From Xanthostigma xanthostigma (lineage: Eukaryota; Arthropoda; Insecta; Raphidioptera; Raphidiidae), in NCBI GenBank assembly GCA_963575645.1, contig OY754469.1, forward strand, positions 38,522,753 through 38,586,752: 64,000 bases of DNA. The letters run 5' to 3'. Numbering within the stretch: position 1 is the first letter of the stretch; every line of letters begins with the position of its first letter. Below the pieces are notes generated by a model, which saw nothing but the letters and a program-made list of their open reading frames with translations, had not been told where the DNA came from and did not search any database. Shown here piece by piece: positions 20,183 to 31,214 of the stretch. Both the position numbers and the translations under genes were made by a program.

Positions 20183-20520
20183 AAAAAAACTACATAAATG
20201 ATATACATTTTTAATTTCTAAATTTATTAAATCTTGACGACGTACTGCTGCAGTCCATTTTTTCCTCTCTAATTCATAAGAAAATCTAGAAAAACGATGG
20301 AATTGTAATTCTGGATTTTTAGTTGGTGTATCTTTACAATCAACAACACAGCACTTCCGATTTGATAGCTTTTTCCCCATTTTATTCGACAATTAATTCT
20401 TATTAAAATGCACGTATAACATATAGGTAACACTAAGTTTTGACTGAACCAAATTAAAAAAAAAAACCACGTGAGGGCGCAAAAGTCGCCTGTCAAAAGA
20501 TACTTTCCTAGCGTATAGGC
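20183..20520 (-). mobile_element. THAP-bearing DNA transposon remnant, copy 2
   Basis: The right end (inverse of CTAGGAAAGTATCTTTTGAC at 20492-20511) matches copy 1 at 5477-6035, with the match extending outward through TATAC. The left end is missing, and about 110 bp present in copy 1 between 'aaatctta' and 'tgacgacgta' are absent here. Contains the better preserved THAP exon. Confidence 0.65.
20230..20392 (-). pseudogene. THAP zinc-finger first exon relic
   Basis: The frame starts at ATG 20392 (or the internal ATG of MGKK) and reads MSNKMGKKLSNRKCCVVDCK then TPTKNPELQFHRFSRF and YELERKKWTAAVRRQ. The basic N-terminus, Cys-x(3)-Cys start, FHRF and Trp agree with the first half of a THAP (C2CH) DNA-binding domain of the P-element transposase type. 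The second Cys and the His are not encoded before the reading frame leaves the homologous region, so only the first exon or half-domain survives. It may still be transcribed but cannot make a complete zinc finger alone. Confidence 0.7.
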
Positions 20521-21111
20521 AAAATACTTCGGTGTACGGCTTGATAGCTGCTTACAGTAATTTCTCAAATTAATTAATATACATAAATTATTTATATATT
20601 ATATTTATATCTTTACAAGCATTTATATAAATTATTGTATTATCATAGGTCCGTAATACGTGTGTAAAATTTCATTATGTTCAGATGTCTGGAAGCGGGT
20701 GAAAATTAAAAAGATTCCATTAGATAGATACGTAATACATACAGGTGAAGCTAATAAAAGAGTGTTAAAAAACGTTTAAAGATCTGATTATACATTCTAA
20801 AATCGCGCCCATTGTATATAAGCATGTAAAAGATATAATAGTGTGGTCACTTTTAATTACTATAAACCATTTTAAAACATCTCTTTCTCACTCTCTCTCT
20901 CTCTCTCTCGGTGTATTATTTTGATTAGCAAAGCAATTAGTCGTTCCCGTTAAGCGCTAATGACTGTCTAACAGTTTGTAACAACCAAGTATTAATGGTT
21001 TTTTTGTTATTTTTTTTTATACACCAGTTGTACCCGCGACTCCGCTCACGTGCATTTCGAACGGCTGCTGTGTCATTTTTAGGGTTCCGGTACCCGAAGA
21101 GTGTCCAACTA
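20521..21111. other. gene-free stretch with (CT)n
   Basis: A CT microsatellite lies at 20890-20910. At 20640-20770 'gtgtaaaatttcattatgtt' to 'acaggtgaagctaataaaag' resembles the right end of the interspersed repeat at 46606-47127. No gene. Confidence 0.45.
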
Positions 21112-21546
21112 AAGACCGCTGCACACGAGGCTAGAAACACAGCTTGGAATTCTGCTGGCCGGTAGGCTGGGTACGAAGCCGGAAATGACCTCACTGCGGG
21201 CTCGCCTGCTAGCTCACAAGATGGGCTTTAAAATTAGAACAGGGGCTATTTTTCTTGCTAGATCCGCTCCTAGGTATGAGCAAGAAGCAGTATCTTGTCA
21301 CGTGAGCGACTTGAGAAATCGCCCACAAACCAACATGGCGTCATTCTGCTCAGAGTCAGACAACAAGCACGTGCTGCTCTGTGTTTATATCTGAACTGTC
21401 ACTGCGCGCGCATCAGATTTATTCACAACACTATAGCTTGAAAAGACGTCTCGTGTGAAGCGAGCACATAACAGCAATCAAGAAAACCAGCGCTAGAAAA
21501 CAAGTAGGCAAATCTAGCAGAATTTCTAGCCTCGTGTGCCGCGGCC
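21112..21546. mobile_element. Harbinger-like MITE, full copy
   Basis: Starts AAGACCGCTGCACACGAGG and ends with the inverse 'cctcgtgtgccgcggcc'; flanked by TA-rich DNA (CTA... and ATAA). The interior matches the other family members. Non-autonomous; the frame at 21185-21394 is incidental, since the same region is broken in other copies. Confidence 0.75.
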
Positions 21547-22895
21547 ATAAACCCCGGCTGTCCGCCCGTCCGTCTGTCTGTCTGAAGCGTAATAGGTAGA
21601 GAGTTGGAATTTTCACAGAGTGTGTATTTCTATTGCCGCCATAACAACAATTAATAATGAAAAATCAAATTTTGTATATTCAATATACAGTCTATATTGT
21701 ACAAACCTCAACAACGTGCTACGCACGTACACAGTAACAGTTCTAACACAAAACAAGCGTCCGCTAACGGTGCGTTTATACACCAGTATACAAAAACATT
21801 TAATTATGAGAAATCTGGCATACAGCACGATATGACCGCTAGGCTATCAGATATAGCCACGGTATACAGTACAGTTCGGGTAGTCCATCTGAACTCATTG
21901 CAATTATACACTTAGTTGGTTGACTGACCGCGATTTATGTCGATGTATGGAGACAACAGTTTTCCAACGGCAAAGCGGGAAAAATGTTGGAACCCTGATT
22001 GAAAAATATACAAGGTTTGATTTTCAGTGTGGACGCAAACTTAGAGTTGTCCAATTTCGCACATTTCAATAGCAATCGCCATTTGTAAATTGTAATTGTA
22101 TCATAAATTTGAAACATTAAGTTGAAGGTCGATAGGTAGTAGATATACTTATTTATGAATGTGTGTACCTATATATGATTATAATTTATACTCATTAAAA
22201 GCAAATTACTTTGCGTTACGTGTGCCAATAAGTCTGCGTTGATATGATAGTCGATGCAAACTTTTGATTTTAAATGTTATGTATATCTGCGGGTAAATGC
22301 CAAAATCTCCCTAGAGGCCCTTATACAATAGTTTTTAGAAAAAATTGAATTTTGTTGTATATACAATCTATTTTTCATACAATGTTTGCTAACTGAATTT
22401 TTATGCCCTGCAGGTGGCCCTCTCGAGGGTCCCCTAGAACGTTTTCAATAAGTTCCTACGCAATCTATTTTTAATACAAAAATGTCTGCCAATTGAATTC
22501 TTAAATACACATTCGACAAATGAGAAAATCGAAGACGTTTATAATAACTGACTTATTACATAATATATAAATCATTACATTTTTTATTTCATTTATTATT
22601 ATTTTTACTCATTGCAAGTGTAGAGATAACAGAGGCCCCTGAAAGCACATTTGACTTGTGCTGACTTGTACTCTCAAAAATATTTTACAAAAAATAACAA
22701 AAATCGAATGTAACTTTTGGCCGTCGGGGGCCCAGTAAGCAAATGCTCATTTGCCCACCTGTTAAATCACAAACTAAGTTTTTTAAATGTAAACTTCTTA
22801 GGCACGGTAAGGCAAATTGACCTAGATCAGACAAAAAGTGAAACGCTTCCCCTTCTCCGACTTAAACCGGCAGCTGAGAGGAAAGTGTGGGAGAA
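21547..22895. other. gene-free stretch
   Basis: A segment 21920-21985 ('gaccgcgatttatgtcgatg' then 'tatggagacaacagttttcc') matches 56605-56660. At 22300-22510 two related ~120-bp segments ('caatctatttttcatacaat' and 'caatctatttttaatacaaa') form a diverged direct repeat. Short frames on both strands at 21613-21835 are mirror chance frames. Confidence 0.45.
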
Positions 22896-23282
22896 TCATA
22901 TACTTTTATTCTATACTGAGCATAGGAATAAAATTGCAATCGAACCATTAGGGTACAAACATATACTTCTGTCTTTTTTATGCCGTAAGCACTGGCGTAT
23001 CGAGGAAAGCACAACAAGCACGGGGGACTCGGTTTAAGAAATTTTTAATTTGCTCCCTCCTGGGCCAAGAGCTGGGTACGCCCATGTTAACGTCATAGAA
23101 AAAGACAAAGTTTTTGAAACAGCGATACTTTATTCAAATAGAATGCAACTACATCAACCAATCCTATCATCGGACAAATCAGGGAATTACATCGAAGAAA
23201 GAGACGCAGATATATTTTTGATACGCTTTGTTGCCTTCGCTCACCGCACATTGAGTAAATATAGTAAATTATTAAATATATA
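22896..23282 (+). repeat. dispersed repeat family A, copy 2
   Basis: Same orientation as 1868-2236 and closely similar along its length, including 'gctgggtacgcccatgttaa' and 'ttgccttcgctcaccgcaca'. Confidence 0.75.
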
Positions 23283-23493
23283 GGGAGAAAAGTTTCTTTC
23301 CATTCTGTCAAAGCGTTTATACGCATGCGCTGTGGGTATAAGTTGCATTTTCTCTAGCCACGGTAACAAATTTCACGTAACAAAATAATAAAATTGTCAA
23401 CAAATGCTGGAACTTAAGTTTCGTTGCATCGCGCCAATTGCATGTTTCTACTCCCATCCAAACGCACGATTGAATGTTTCACATCAACTAGCC

Positions 23494-23808
23494 CAGGGGT
23501 GGCGAACCTTTTTACACCTACGTGCCAATTTTTTTCAAAAATGTTTAATGTAGCCATGACGTACCGACAAGCAACCAAAGAAATTTAGCTGTCAAAAAAA
23601 TGAATCAAACATAGATGAAAAAAAATAATAATTTTGATAATACATTGAACGCCATGAAAATTTTTCGTATTTGTTATTTAGTGAATTGATTTCGGCATAT
23701 TATCATATTTTTAATTATTTCGATTTTGTATATTTCAATCAAAACCGTGCCAACAATAATCTGTCGCGTGCTACCTGTGGCACGCGTGCCATAGGTTCAC
23801 CACCCGTG
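23494..23808. mobile_element. hAT-type MITE, perfect TSD AACTAGCC
   Basis: Ends CAGGGGTGGCGAACC and GGTTCACCACCCGTG. The 8-bp AACTAGCC lies directly outside both ends (23486-23493 and 23809-23816). Same family as 8136-8386. No coding capacity. Confidence 0.92.
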
Positions 23809-24370
23809 AACTAGCCTGTTAAACAATTTACCTGGGTAAATATAGAAATAAATTATTTGACATAAGCGGTATTGGCTTTTGACCACCAATTTAAACTATA
23901 ACATTTTCATGTGTTGACCTTAAAACGGTGTATTAATAAAACGCACTTAAGTAAAAGGCGAATGGCGGCGGCAAACGGCTAATAGTTCATAAAAGGATGT
24001 ACTTTAGTTTTTATTGGATCATTTCGACCGGCACTGGCGTACAGCAAATAGTGATATTCTTTATCCAAGTGTTTCACGGCCGGTGTTGATCCAAATCTTC
24101 TTGGTTACAAGCCCGGAAACCAAGAAGATTTGATTAGTATTTTTGATCTGAAACATCTATTGGCGCGTTCGACGGCAAAACCGTGCCGTTACGGAAACGG
24201 GATCACGCTCTCTTATCCCCCCTCCTCTACTCCACCGCTGTCGACTTCATTATGTGTGCGCGCGCATATACTGTACACTCGTTGATTCTCTGTGTGAGCT
24301 GTCACGGCTCACGCAGAGAAGCTGCGTACTGTGTATGCGACTAATAGTATGCTTGAAACGTTCACCGCTT
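23809..24370. other. gene-free stretch with a perfect hairpin
   Basis: A 14-bp perfect stem AAATCTTCTTGGTT / AACCAAGAAGATTT with a short loop 'acaagcccgga' lies at 24094-24131. Around 24180-24340 the DNA is GC-richer (with 'gtgtgcgcgcgcatata'). No gene is visible. Confidence 0.5.
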
Positions 24371-25387
24371 GTATATGTCGTAGTCATAATGCAAAATTAG
24401 GCTTTTTACAAAATGTCTAGGCATTTTATAAAAAGCCGGCAAAACGCGAGCGAACAATGCAGTTTCCGTTATGACTATACCAATTCAGGCAAATTGATAA
24501 AATGCCGGCAAAATGTGAACAGAAGAACGTGTTTCTCGTTCTGACGCATTATTTTCAGGCATTTTACAATTTACCAACAGCGATGTAGTCAAAACGCACA
24601 ACATTGCTTTCCTGATACAGTTGAGCCAAACAGCTGTACTTAAACCTAACCTAAAACTAAAATAAGTAGGTTATATGAGTTGACATCTCCATAAAATGTT
24701 AAAATATTTATATTTCTAACGATTGTTTATAATCTTATACTATTTTCTATATTTCATTTACCGTTCCAACTCATAAATGTGGAATGGTACTAGTTTAGGT
24801 CAAAATTCGGTTCAAATAATTATTTCGCTCATATGACCTTATCTAGAAATTCTGAACTTGTTTATGATATATAATATTATTTATTCAAATTGAATTTTAT
24901 ATTAATCGTAATATAACCTCAGCTGTTACTCTTAAACCGCCAAAAACTGGACCCTTTACCTTAGGTACTTATTTAGGTAGTTACTTTATTTCGTGCATTA
25001 CTTTAAGAGTACCTAACTGAAAGTTTTTATAGGTATGAACTTAGTGTTTATTTAGATTTATATAATAAAGAAGTTTATTGTTTTTTGTGTCATTGTGCCA
25101 TTTTATGAAATACTTACCTAGTACCTATCTCCCTAATTTTATTATTTTTTTCTCCCGCTTACGTTATGACTACATCGCTGTTGGTAAATTGTAAAATGCC
25201 TGAAAATAATGCGTCAGAACGAGATACACGTTCTTCTGTTCACATTTTGCCGGCATTTTATCAATTTGCCTGAATTGGTATAGTCATAACGGAAACTGCA
25301 TTGTTCGCTCGCGTTTTGCCGGCTTTTTATAAAATGCCTAGACATTTTGTAAAATGCCTAATTTTGCATTATGACTACGACATATAC
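24371..25387. mobile_element. long-TIR element, ~230-bp inverted arms
   Basis: The arms 24371-24598 and 25163-25387 are inverted copies with only scattered differences; landmarks are 'gtagtcataatgcaaaatta', 'gccggcaaaacgcgagcg' and 'tttcaggcattttacaattt'. The 560-bp spacer includes a piece of family B (24765-24815) but no transposase. Outer tips read GTATATGTCGTAG on both sides. Probably a foldback or long-TIR MITE. Confidence 0.8.
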
Positions 25388-26005
25388 ACACTTTGTATTA
25401 GTTACAAGGCTGTATTTAGTCACTAGAATTTCGTTAGCTTATGGGGCGAAATTTAGTAGCTAGAATTTCGCATAAATGTGTTTCACATCTGCCAGGTGTC
25501 CCACGACGGCTCCTAATTTTTTTAACGACAACTGACTGCTAAAAATCGATAGGATATTTTTCAGTGCAGATCGAACAATGCTTTTTTCTGCATATGGAGA
25601 AATATTTGTGGTCACCATCTAAGATGAAATCGGATTTTTTCTGCAATTCAATTTCAATATTTTAATTTTCTGTGCGTACGCCACTGTGTAATATAGATGC
25701 GCGGTGCAATGAGATGCTCTAATTATTTCACGTCAGAATGTTAGGTACGTACATGAGTTGCTGATAATTGGTAGCGCAAGCTATACGCTTGTTACATCCA
25801 GGGATGCCCATATTTCAAATACGTTTTGCGTGAAAAACTGATTCTGTCTCTAAATTGCTGGCGGACCAAATGGTGTTAGACGTACCAATTTCTTCATTCT
25901 TGGTATAGGTACGTACTATTTTTTAAAGTCTTACACCGTGCACTAACTAAAAATTGTGTAATAATAATATCAATTTTTCACATCGATCATACCTAGATTT
26001 TTGAA
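25388..26005. other. gene-free stretch
   Basis: No recognised gene or repeat; 'tagaatttcg' is repeated at 25424 and 25461. Confidence 0.45.
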
Positions 26006-26217
26006 GTGATAACGTCTTATAAATTGATGAAACATCGGCTGCACGCACGAAAAAGTGTCACGTTCCGCCTGAGCCTGAGCGTGCAAGCGAGAGCGCGCTA
26101 TAAGCGATAGAGAGGCACGATCGGCCCAAGCGTCGGCTTGTACGCATTTCTCTCTCTTCTCGCGTGACGTCAGAGAGTTCATCAATGTTTCTTTATGACG
26201 TTATCACGTAAAACTAT
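26006..26217. mobile_element. small TIR MITE with GTGATAACGTC ends
   Basis: Tips GTGATAACGTCTTATAAA and the inverse of 'ctttatgacgttatcac' match, with 'attgatgaa' next inside both ends. The interior is GC-rich ('gcgagagcgcgctataagcg') and carries TGACGTCA at about 26164. No coding sequence. Confidence 0.65.
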
Positions 26218-26284
26218 CGTCCGTAAACCGACTTTACAGACAACCAATTTTTTTTTGATATATCTGATTTGGTTTAATCTAGAC

Positions 26285-26325
26285 CAGGGGTCGGCAACCT
26301 ACGGCTCGCGAGCCAGTATTCACTA
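26285..26325 (+). mobile_element. hAT end fragment
   Basis: CAGGGGTCGGCAACCTACGG followed by 'ctcgcgagcc' is a typical hAT left end, but no matching right end follows; the element appears cut off by sequence starting 'ccagtggcggatttac'. Confidence 0.5.
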
Positions 26326-26458
26326 TTTGTTATTCCCAGTGGCGGATTTACAGATTTTCCGCCTTTGAATTTTGATACCTTAGTCCAAAATCATATCAAT
26401 TACATTTTCTATCAATAAAATTCCAACTTTATGATTTGTGCTCCATCATCCTCGTTAC

Positions 26459-26623
26459 ATCAACTTTTCCCGTATGGTTAGTATCATTGAGATCAACTTT
26501 TCTCGTATGGTTAGTATCATTGAGATCAACTTTTCCCGTATGGTTAGTATCATTGAGATCAACTTTTCCCGTATGGTTAGTATCATTGAGATCAACTTTT
26601 CCCGTATGCTTAGTATCATTGAG
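26459..26623. repeat. 33-bp minisatellite, five units
   Basis: Units starting 'atcaacttttcccgtatgg' occur at 26459, 26492, 26525, 26558 and 26591. Because 33 is a multiple of three, two plus-strand frames stay open and encode 11-residue repeats (for example VWLVSLRSTFP). There is no sign of a real gene around them. Confidence 0.95.
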
Positions 26624-27256
26624 AACTAAGGTATACCGTGACAGATCCTTGATTATTTTATTCAGTATTTTTTATGCAATGTTAATGTTATAAACCTATA
26701 CGATCACTTACACTGTAATAGTAGTTTATGTATCTAGGACGTAATGCATGTTATTATAGATCAGTAAGCGAGTTTTAGCAGTCACTCGAACTATAATAAT
26801 TGTAAATTATACACTCAACAGTTAATGTCATCTGTCTCCGAGATTTATATAGGTACTACTTTTTGCACTTACCTAACCTCACTAAATATCTGCTTTTACC
26901 TAATTTTGAATGAATTTCGTGCGAAATTAACGTAGATATTACTTTTGTATGAGCGAAATTCAGCTCTGGTACGCTGATGGTGTTCTATTTCTGAGTAGCT
27001 GTAAAGTAACCGTTCGATTGACTCTAAAACTGGACACCCCTGATTATAGCCGTAGCAAAGGTCAAATATTTATTGCTGTGAAGTCTTGCCTACCTTGTGT
27101 TGTGAAAAACATTCATAGACACTGTATAATATTCTATACGGGGTCCGCCAAAACTCTTTTTATTATTCAGCTAGCGATTCGTCCCGGTTTCACCCGGGTG
27201 CGATAGATATATTTCTGCATGCAAAATGTATTTCGTTTGCGGCCCAACGTCTGAAC
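26624..27256. other. gene-free stretch with SINE-like tail
   Basis: At 27172-27205 'gattcgtcccggtttcaccc' followed by 'gggtgcgata' is the same tail as at 5338. A plus-strand frame at 26949-27206 runs into this tail and is not supported as a gene. Confidence 0.45.
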
Positions 27257-27779
27257 TAAGTAATACCCCGTTTAACGCGGGGGATACGTTCCAGCAAAGT
27301 AGAGCGTAATGCGAAACAGCGCTAAACGAGGCAATCTTAACATGTAAATAATGGGGTTAGGGGAAGATGGATAGAAAATTGGTTAGGTATTAAATTTCAT
27401 ATTTATGTTTTTTTTAATAAAAATAAAACCAAACATTTATTTCTTACAAAAATAAAAACAATATAAACCAGAATATAATCTTCTAATTACTATAATTTTA
27501 GTTTCCAGTGAAATGCTTTTTCTGGTTGCTTTCTTTTCTTGTTTTTCATTATCACACATGATAAAAACTAAAGATCATAATATTTGTCACTGTATTAATC
27601 GTTATAGTATTATATTTTATACTTACAGCACCGCACCAAACAAGAAACACAACTATATTGTTTCGGATATTTTTATGTACATACACTGCGCACAATTTCG
27701 GGGAATCCTCGGGTTGAAATAAAAGAGCGCTAAACCGAAACAGCGCTAAACGAAACAGCATTAAGCGGGGTCTTACTGT
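27257..27779. mobile_element. pogo/Tigger-like element remnant
   Basis: The right end (inverse: CAGTAAGACCCCGCTTAATG) and the left end 'agtaataccccgtttaacgc' are imperfect inverted repeats; 'cagcgctaaac' occurs near both ends (27312, 27743). TA follows the right tip. No transposase motif was seen in the AT-rich interior. Confidence 0.6.
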
Positions 27780-28287
27780 ATTACGTTTTGAAGACATTGA
27801 AAACTTCGATTATAGACAGATTAGAAAAATATTCCAGTCGGACTTTTTCTACAATTGGCTATCGAGTCCCCGATTGTTGTGCGATTCGATAGCCGTGACA
27901 AAGTATCGATGACGAGATTTTATTGATCGACTTTCATTTTGCATCGAGTGTCGATGATGAAACGTGTCGGCGGATGATTTATTCAAGGCGTGATCTAATT
28001 TCAGATTCGTTAAATTTAGAAGGTAAATCATTATATAGATACTGATACGTATAATACAAACAAAACTTTAAACTGTTCAAGATTTCAGTGGCCATCGAAC
28101 AAAACCGCTTAAGTTGAATTTTTGATCGTCAACAAGTTTTTTAGACATTCTCAATTTTCAGTTTTCAATAGCAACAATCTACTAATGACGAGAGAATACT
28201 CTATACGGAACTCTGCGACATGCACTTGGCCACCTCTGTTAACAAGCCCTCGTTTCAGATCCTAATCTGAGAACTGGCGGAAGTATC
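27780..28287. other. gene-free stretch
   Basis: The portion 27840-27990 ('gagtccccgattgttgtgcg' and 'gcatcgagtgtcgatgatga') looks like a dispersed insect repeat but has no second copy here. No gene. Confidence 0.4.
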
Positions 28288-28741
28288 AATTAGGCTTTTG
28301 AAAAAAAAATAATTATCGATTTTTTTATTGTATTTTAAAACTTTATTATAAATAATATTGATAATCGATGCGAAAAACTTTCAAAAAACTTTTTTTATAT
28401 TAATTATAAGCAATTTAAAATTGATAAAATATTAAAAAAAATCACGTAACTGCAAACGCACTAAAATTGTTTTTGACAGTTGTGACGTCATAATGGTAAA
28501 ATGTATATACGCAGTATACTATCAATGGCTTCTACATGTGTATTGACTAAAACATTATGACGTCACATTATGTTCGGGAAATGTCGGCGCGTTCTCGGAA
28601 CTGGGTACAAAAATTTATTTTTAATTTGATATAACTTTTGAATTATAACGAAAATAAAAAAAAGAAAAACAGTTTTGTTATAAAACTTATATACGATCTT
28701 TCCATTTATGACAAAAAAAAATTTCATTCAAAAGCCCAATT
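28288..28741. mobile_element. young TIR MITE family F, copy 1
   Basis: The 454-bp element begins AATTAGGCTTTTGAA and ends TTCAAAAGCCCAATT. The copy at 39155-39613 is nearly identical, differing by a few small indels (for example at 'gaattataacg' and 'tatacgatctt') and rare substitutions. Two TGACGTCA motifs lie at about 28482 and 28558. It sits directly upstream of a LINE fragment. Superfamily is unclear because both copies have C before and AATT inside the tips. Confidence 0.8.
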
Positions 28742-28969
28742 GAATTTTAAATGTCGTAATTTTGAAAGCAGATCTTATATTACAACTATATGCAGACTAC
28801 GATTTAATCATTCATTATTTCCAAATTATTTATATAAAATAAACAAAATTGACTCACCTTTTTGTGATTGCGATAATGTCAGTATAGCTGATCCAGTACA
28901 CGTATTGTTAACCTGCAATAAATTCCAAAATCAGCGTTTACTGTTGATAGAAAGTAAAAAAACCATTTA
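28742..28969 (+). pseudogene. LINE ORF2 C-terminal fragment
   Basis: Directly after the MITE the plus strand reads LNFKCRNFESRSYITTICRL, then RFNHSLFPNYLYKINKIDSP and a zinc-binding Cys-x-Cys ... His-x(4)-Cys cluster (FCDCDNVSIADPVHVLLTCN). This matches the region after the reverse transcriptase of Jockey/I-group elements, normally 'RLRxGHxxLxxHLxxIxxxxSPxCxCG...HxLxxCP'. The frame stops after SKKTI. Everything upstream is missing or replaced by the MITE. Confidence 0.65.
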
Positions 28970-28991
28970 AAATGTCAGACATTTTAAATGG
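28963..28991. repeat. perfect short palindrome
   Basis: CCATTTAAAATGTC and its inverse GACATTTTAAATGG are separated by one base. It immediately follows the LINE fragment stop codon. Confidence 0.8.
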
Positions 28992-29404
28992 TTCATGTTA
29001 TTTGTAAGAGAACATTATTTTAGCGTTTTGGTTGAAGTTTTTAAGCTATCCAATTAAAAAAACAAACAGTATCTATACATTTTTATATGTCGTCAAAACA
29101 TCTTTCGGAAAATTTAGAGGGAAAACGCCCCAAAATCAAGAAAAGTCATAGAGGAAATAGGTGTCAGACTAGGCCTAATGAAGCCATATACAAAGTTTGG
29201 GGAGAGCATGTGTCAATAAAATTTTTGCCGACGGGCACTGACTATTAGTACTTCAAATTAGAGAAAAAATATTTTTTACCGATTGTGCAAACAAAGCCCA
29301 AAAATCCTTATATGAAAAAAAAATGTCGTAATTAATTGAAAATAAGAATTGGCACTCTTGGCCTAAATAATGCTATCTGTTCGTGCCCTTAAAATAAACT
29401 ATAT
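28992..29404. other. gene-free stretch
   Basis: No recognised gene or repeat. Confidence 0.45.
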
Positions 29405-29925
29405 AATATATAAAACTTAAATTTGGCTGTCCGGCAAAAACTTTTGAACTCGGATAATCATGAAATTTGGATACAACATTCATCTCGATTGTAGTAGTAG
29501 TATATTTATCATCTTGTAAGCTGTACATTTATAGATAAGAATTGTCACAATAAAATAGGAAAATACAAGAAAGATTTACAATTAGTAATAATTAATATAG
29601 TTATACAAAGTCATTCACACTGTAAAAACATTTGGTAATTAAAAACTCTTTCAAATTTTTGCAGAATATTTTAAAATTTCCTTCTTGTCTTAACGTTACT
29701 GGCAGCCTGTTAAAAAAATAGTCCCAGAACACTGAGGAGAAGATGTAAAAAAAGTTGATCTAGATTTTTCTATACGGGGCATCGAGCCTTCTCTCGTATT
29801 ATAATTATGAACATCTGAGTTCACAGTGTATCTGTGGCTATTCTAAGATGAACGTGCGTACTCATGTTGCCCCCCCCCCATTCCGTCTTTTGCATCCGGG
29901 TGAGACCGGGTCGGACCGCTACTAA
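29405..29925 (+). repeat. SINE-like repeat interrupted by a LINE end
   Basis: Left part 'caaaaacttttgaactcgga' to 'caacattcatctcg' and right part 'taagatgaacgtgcgtactc' to 'catccgggtgagaccgggtc' together align to the single repeat at 2456-2620 read in the opposite orientation. The break lies at 'cattcatctcg | ctaagatgaa'. Confidence 0.7.
29486..29848 (-). mobile_element. LINE 3' end inserted in a SINE-like repeat
   Basis: The minus strand encodes, with one frame change, VHNYNTREGSMPRIEKSR, then SPQCSGTIFF, NRLPVTLRQEGNFKIFCK and FYSVNDFV before a stop (29601-29603). This is the tail of a Jockey/CR1-group ORF2; compare KLPPEIKN and FYSVEEFF in the LINE at 63134. A ~110-bp 3'UTR ends in a (TAC)n-like tail near 29490. 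Confidence 0.75.
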
Positions 29926-30311
29926 TATAATAAAATGAAAATCCAATTGATACTTTTACCAGTGTTGGATTAGAACTGGATAATTGGGAGCTTAAAATAA
30001 AAGAGTCATGGTAGCGTCCTTTGGGATCGCTACAAGCCCGGCTATTCTCACACCCAAAATCTAGTTTTAAAAAATCCATTTGAAAATATGGCAAACTTTT
30101 ACCATAAACGTTTTTGCCTTGTGCGCATGAATGACGACTCAAACATAAAAAATACCGTTGATGTTTCTTGTGAAAACGAACGTATTGCATGAAAGTTTAT
30201 GTAAAACTGGTTGGTGATTTTTTGACACGTGACTGATTTGAATATGTCAGTTAAAAATATCGAATAAATTTTTTACAAAATATCTAGTTCAAAAGCGAAA
30301 CGTAAACAGGA
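29926..30311. other. gene-free stretch
   Basis: A minus frame at 29843-30190 overlaps the SINE-like repeat end and shows no domain. Nothing else recognised. Confidence 0.45.
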
Positions 30312-30798
30312 AAAAACTTTTTAACAAAAAAATTAAACCGCCGAAAAACTGAAAAGCAAAAAATAATAAATCTTTTTATTTAACTAAGTTCTATCTAAGT
30401 AGTTGAACGTATGTGACAGTCTAGTATATCTAAGTAATTTTGAGTCGGCGTCAACAATCCTTCGCCGGAAATCTCTGAGCGTTCACGAAGTTAATATCAG
30501 CGACAGAGCAACCCTAACGGGCACACTGAGGGCACACGTCTTTGCGAGTGGTCGTGTGGAGAGCGCATGTTTAGAATGATAATGTTTATCGCTGGAGATT
30601 TCACGTATCATTGTGATTTGGTTATTTCTTTTAGTGATCTTTGTTCATTGATGGTTTGACGCCGACTCAAAATTACTTAGATATACTAGACTGTCACATA
30701 CGTTCAACTACTTAGATAGAACTTAGTTAAATAAAAAGATTTATTATTTTTTGCTTTTCAGTTTTTCGGCGGTTTAATTTTTTTGTTAAAAAGTTTTT
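30312..30798. mobile_element. foldback element with perfect 143-bp inverted arms
   Basis: Bases 30312-30454 and 30656-30798 are exact reverse complements by eye: no mismatch over 143 bp. The 201-bp centre is unique and GC-richer ('gcgacagagcaaccctaacg'). No coding frame. The absence of differences implies recent origin or ongoing gene conversion. Confidence 0.9.
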
Positions 30799-30844
30799 AT
30801 TTAATAATTTTTTGTGGCTATATAATTTATAATTGTAATATACA

Positions 30845-31183
30845 CAACTCAGCATGAAAATCTGTGAGTGAACAATAAATCACCCCTATTTTCCCACCCT
30901 TAGGGTAGGAATTTTTTTTCCAAATTTATATGAGACGAACCTCGAGGTATACACTATCCAATAAAAAAATAATTATCAAAATTGGACCACTCTGTAAAAA
31001 GTTATGTGTGGTCATACATTACAATCAGTGAGTGAACAATCAATCATCCCCTGTTTTCCTACCCTTAGGGTTGGAATTTTTCTACCAAATTTATATGGGA
31101 CCAACTTCGGGGTATACCCTTTCAAACAAAAAAATAATTATCAAAATCGGACTACTCTGTAAAAAGTTATGCGTGGTCATACA

Positions 31184-31213
<30 letters not shown>
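30845..31213 (+). mobile_element. two tandem non-LTR-like 3' tails with poly(A)
   Basis: Two ~164-bp units start 'gtgagtgaacaat' at 30864 and 31028 and share 'cccacccttagggt'-type text and 'actctgtaaaaagttatg' followed by 'tggtcata'. The second ends in 'cataaataaa' and about 28 A. Such repeated 3' units plus poly(A) are typical of RTE-like LINE or SINE tails in moths. No coding sequence. Confidence 0.55.

Positions 31214-31214
<1 letters not shown>

Noticed and set aside
21185..21394. Frame MTSLRARLLAHKMGFKIRTG, similar to one at 43566
   Set aside because: The similarity arises because both lie at the same place in Harbinger-like MITE copies; the frame is broken in the copies at 16042 and 46304.
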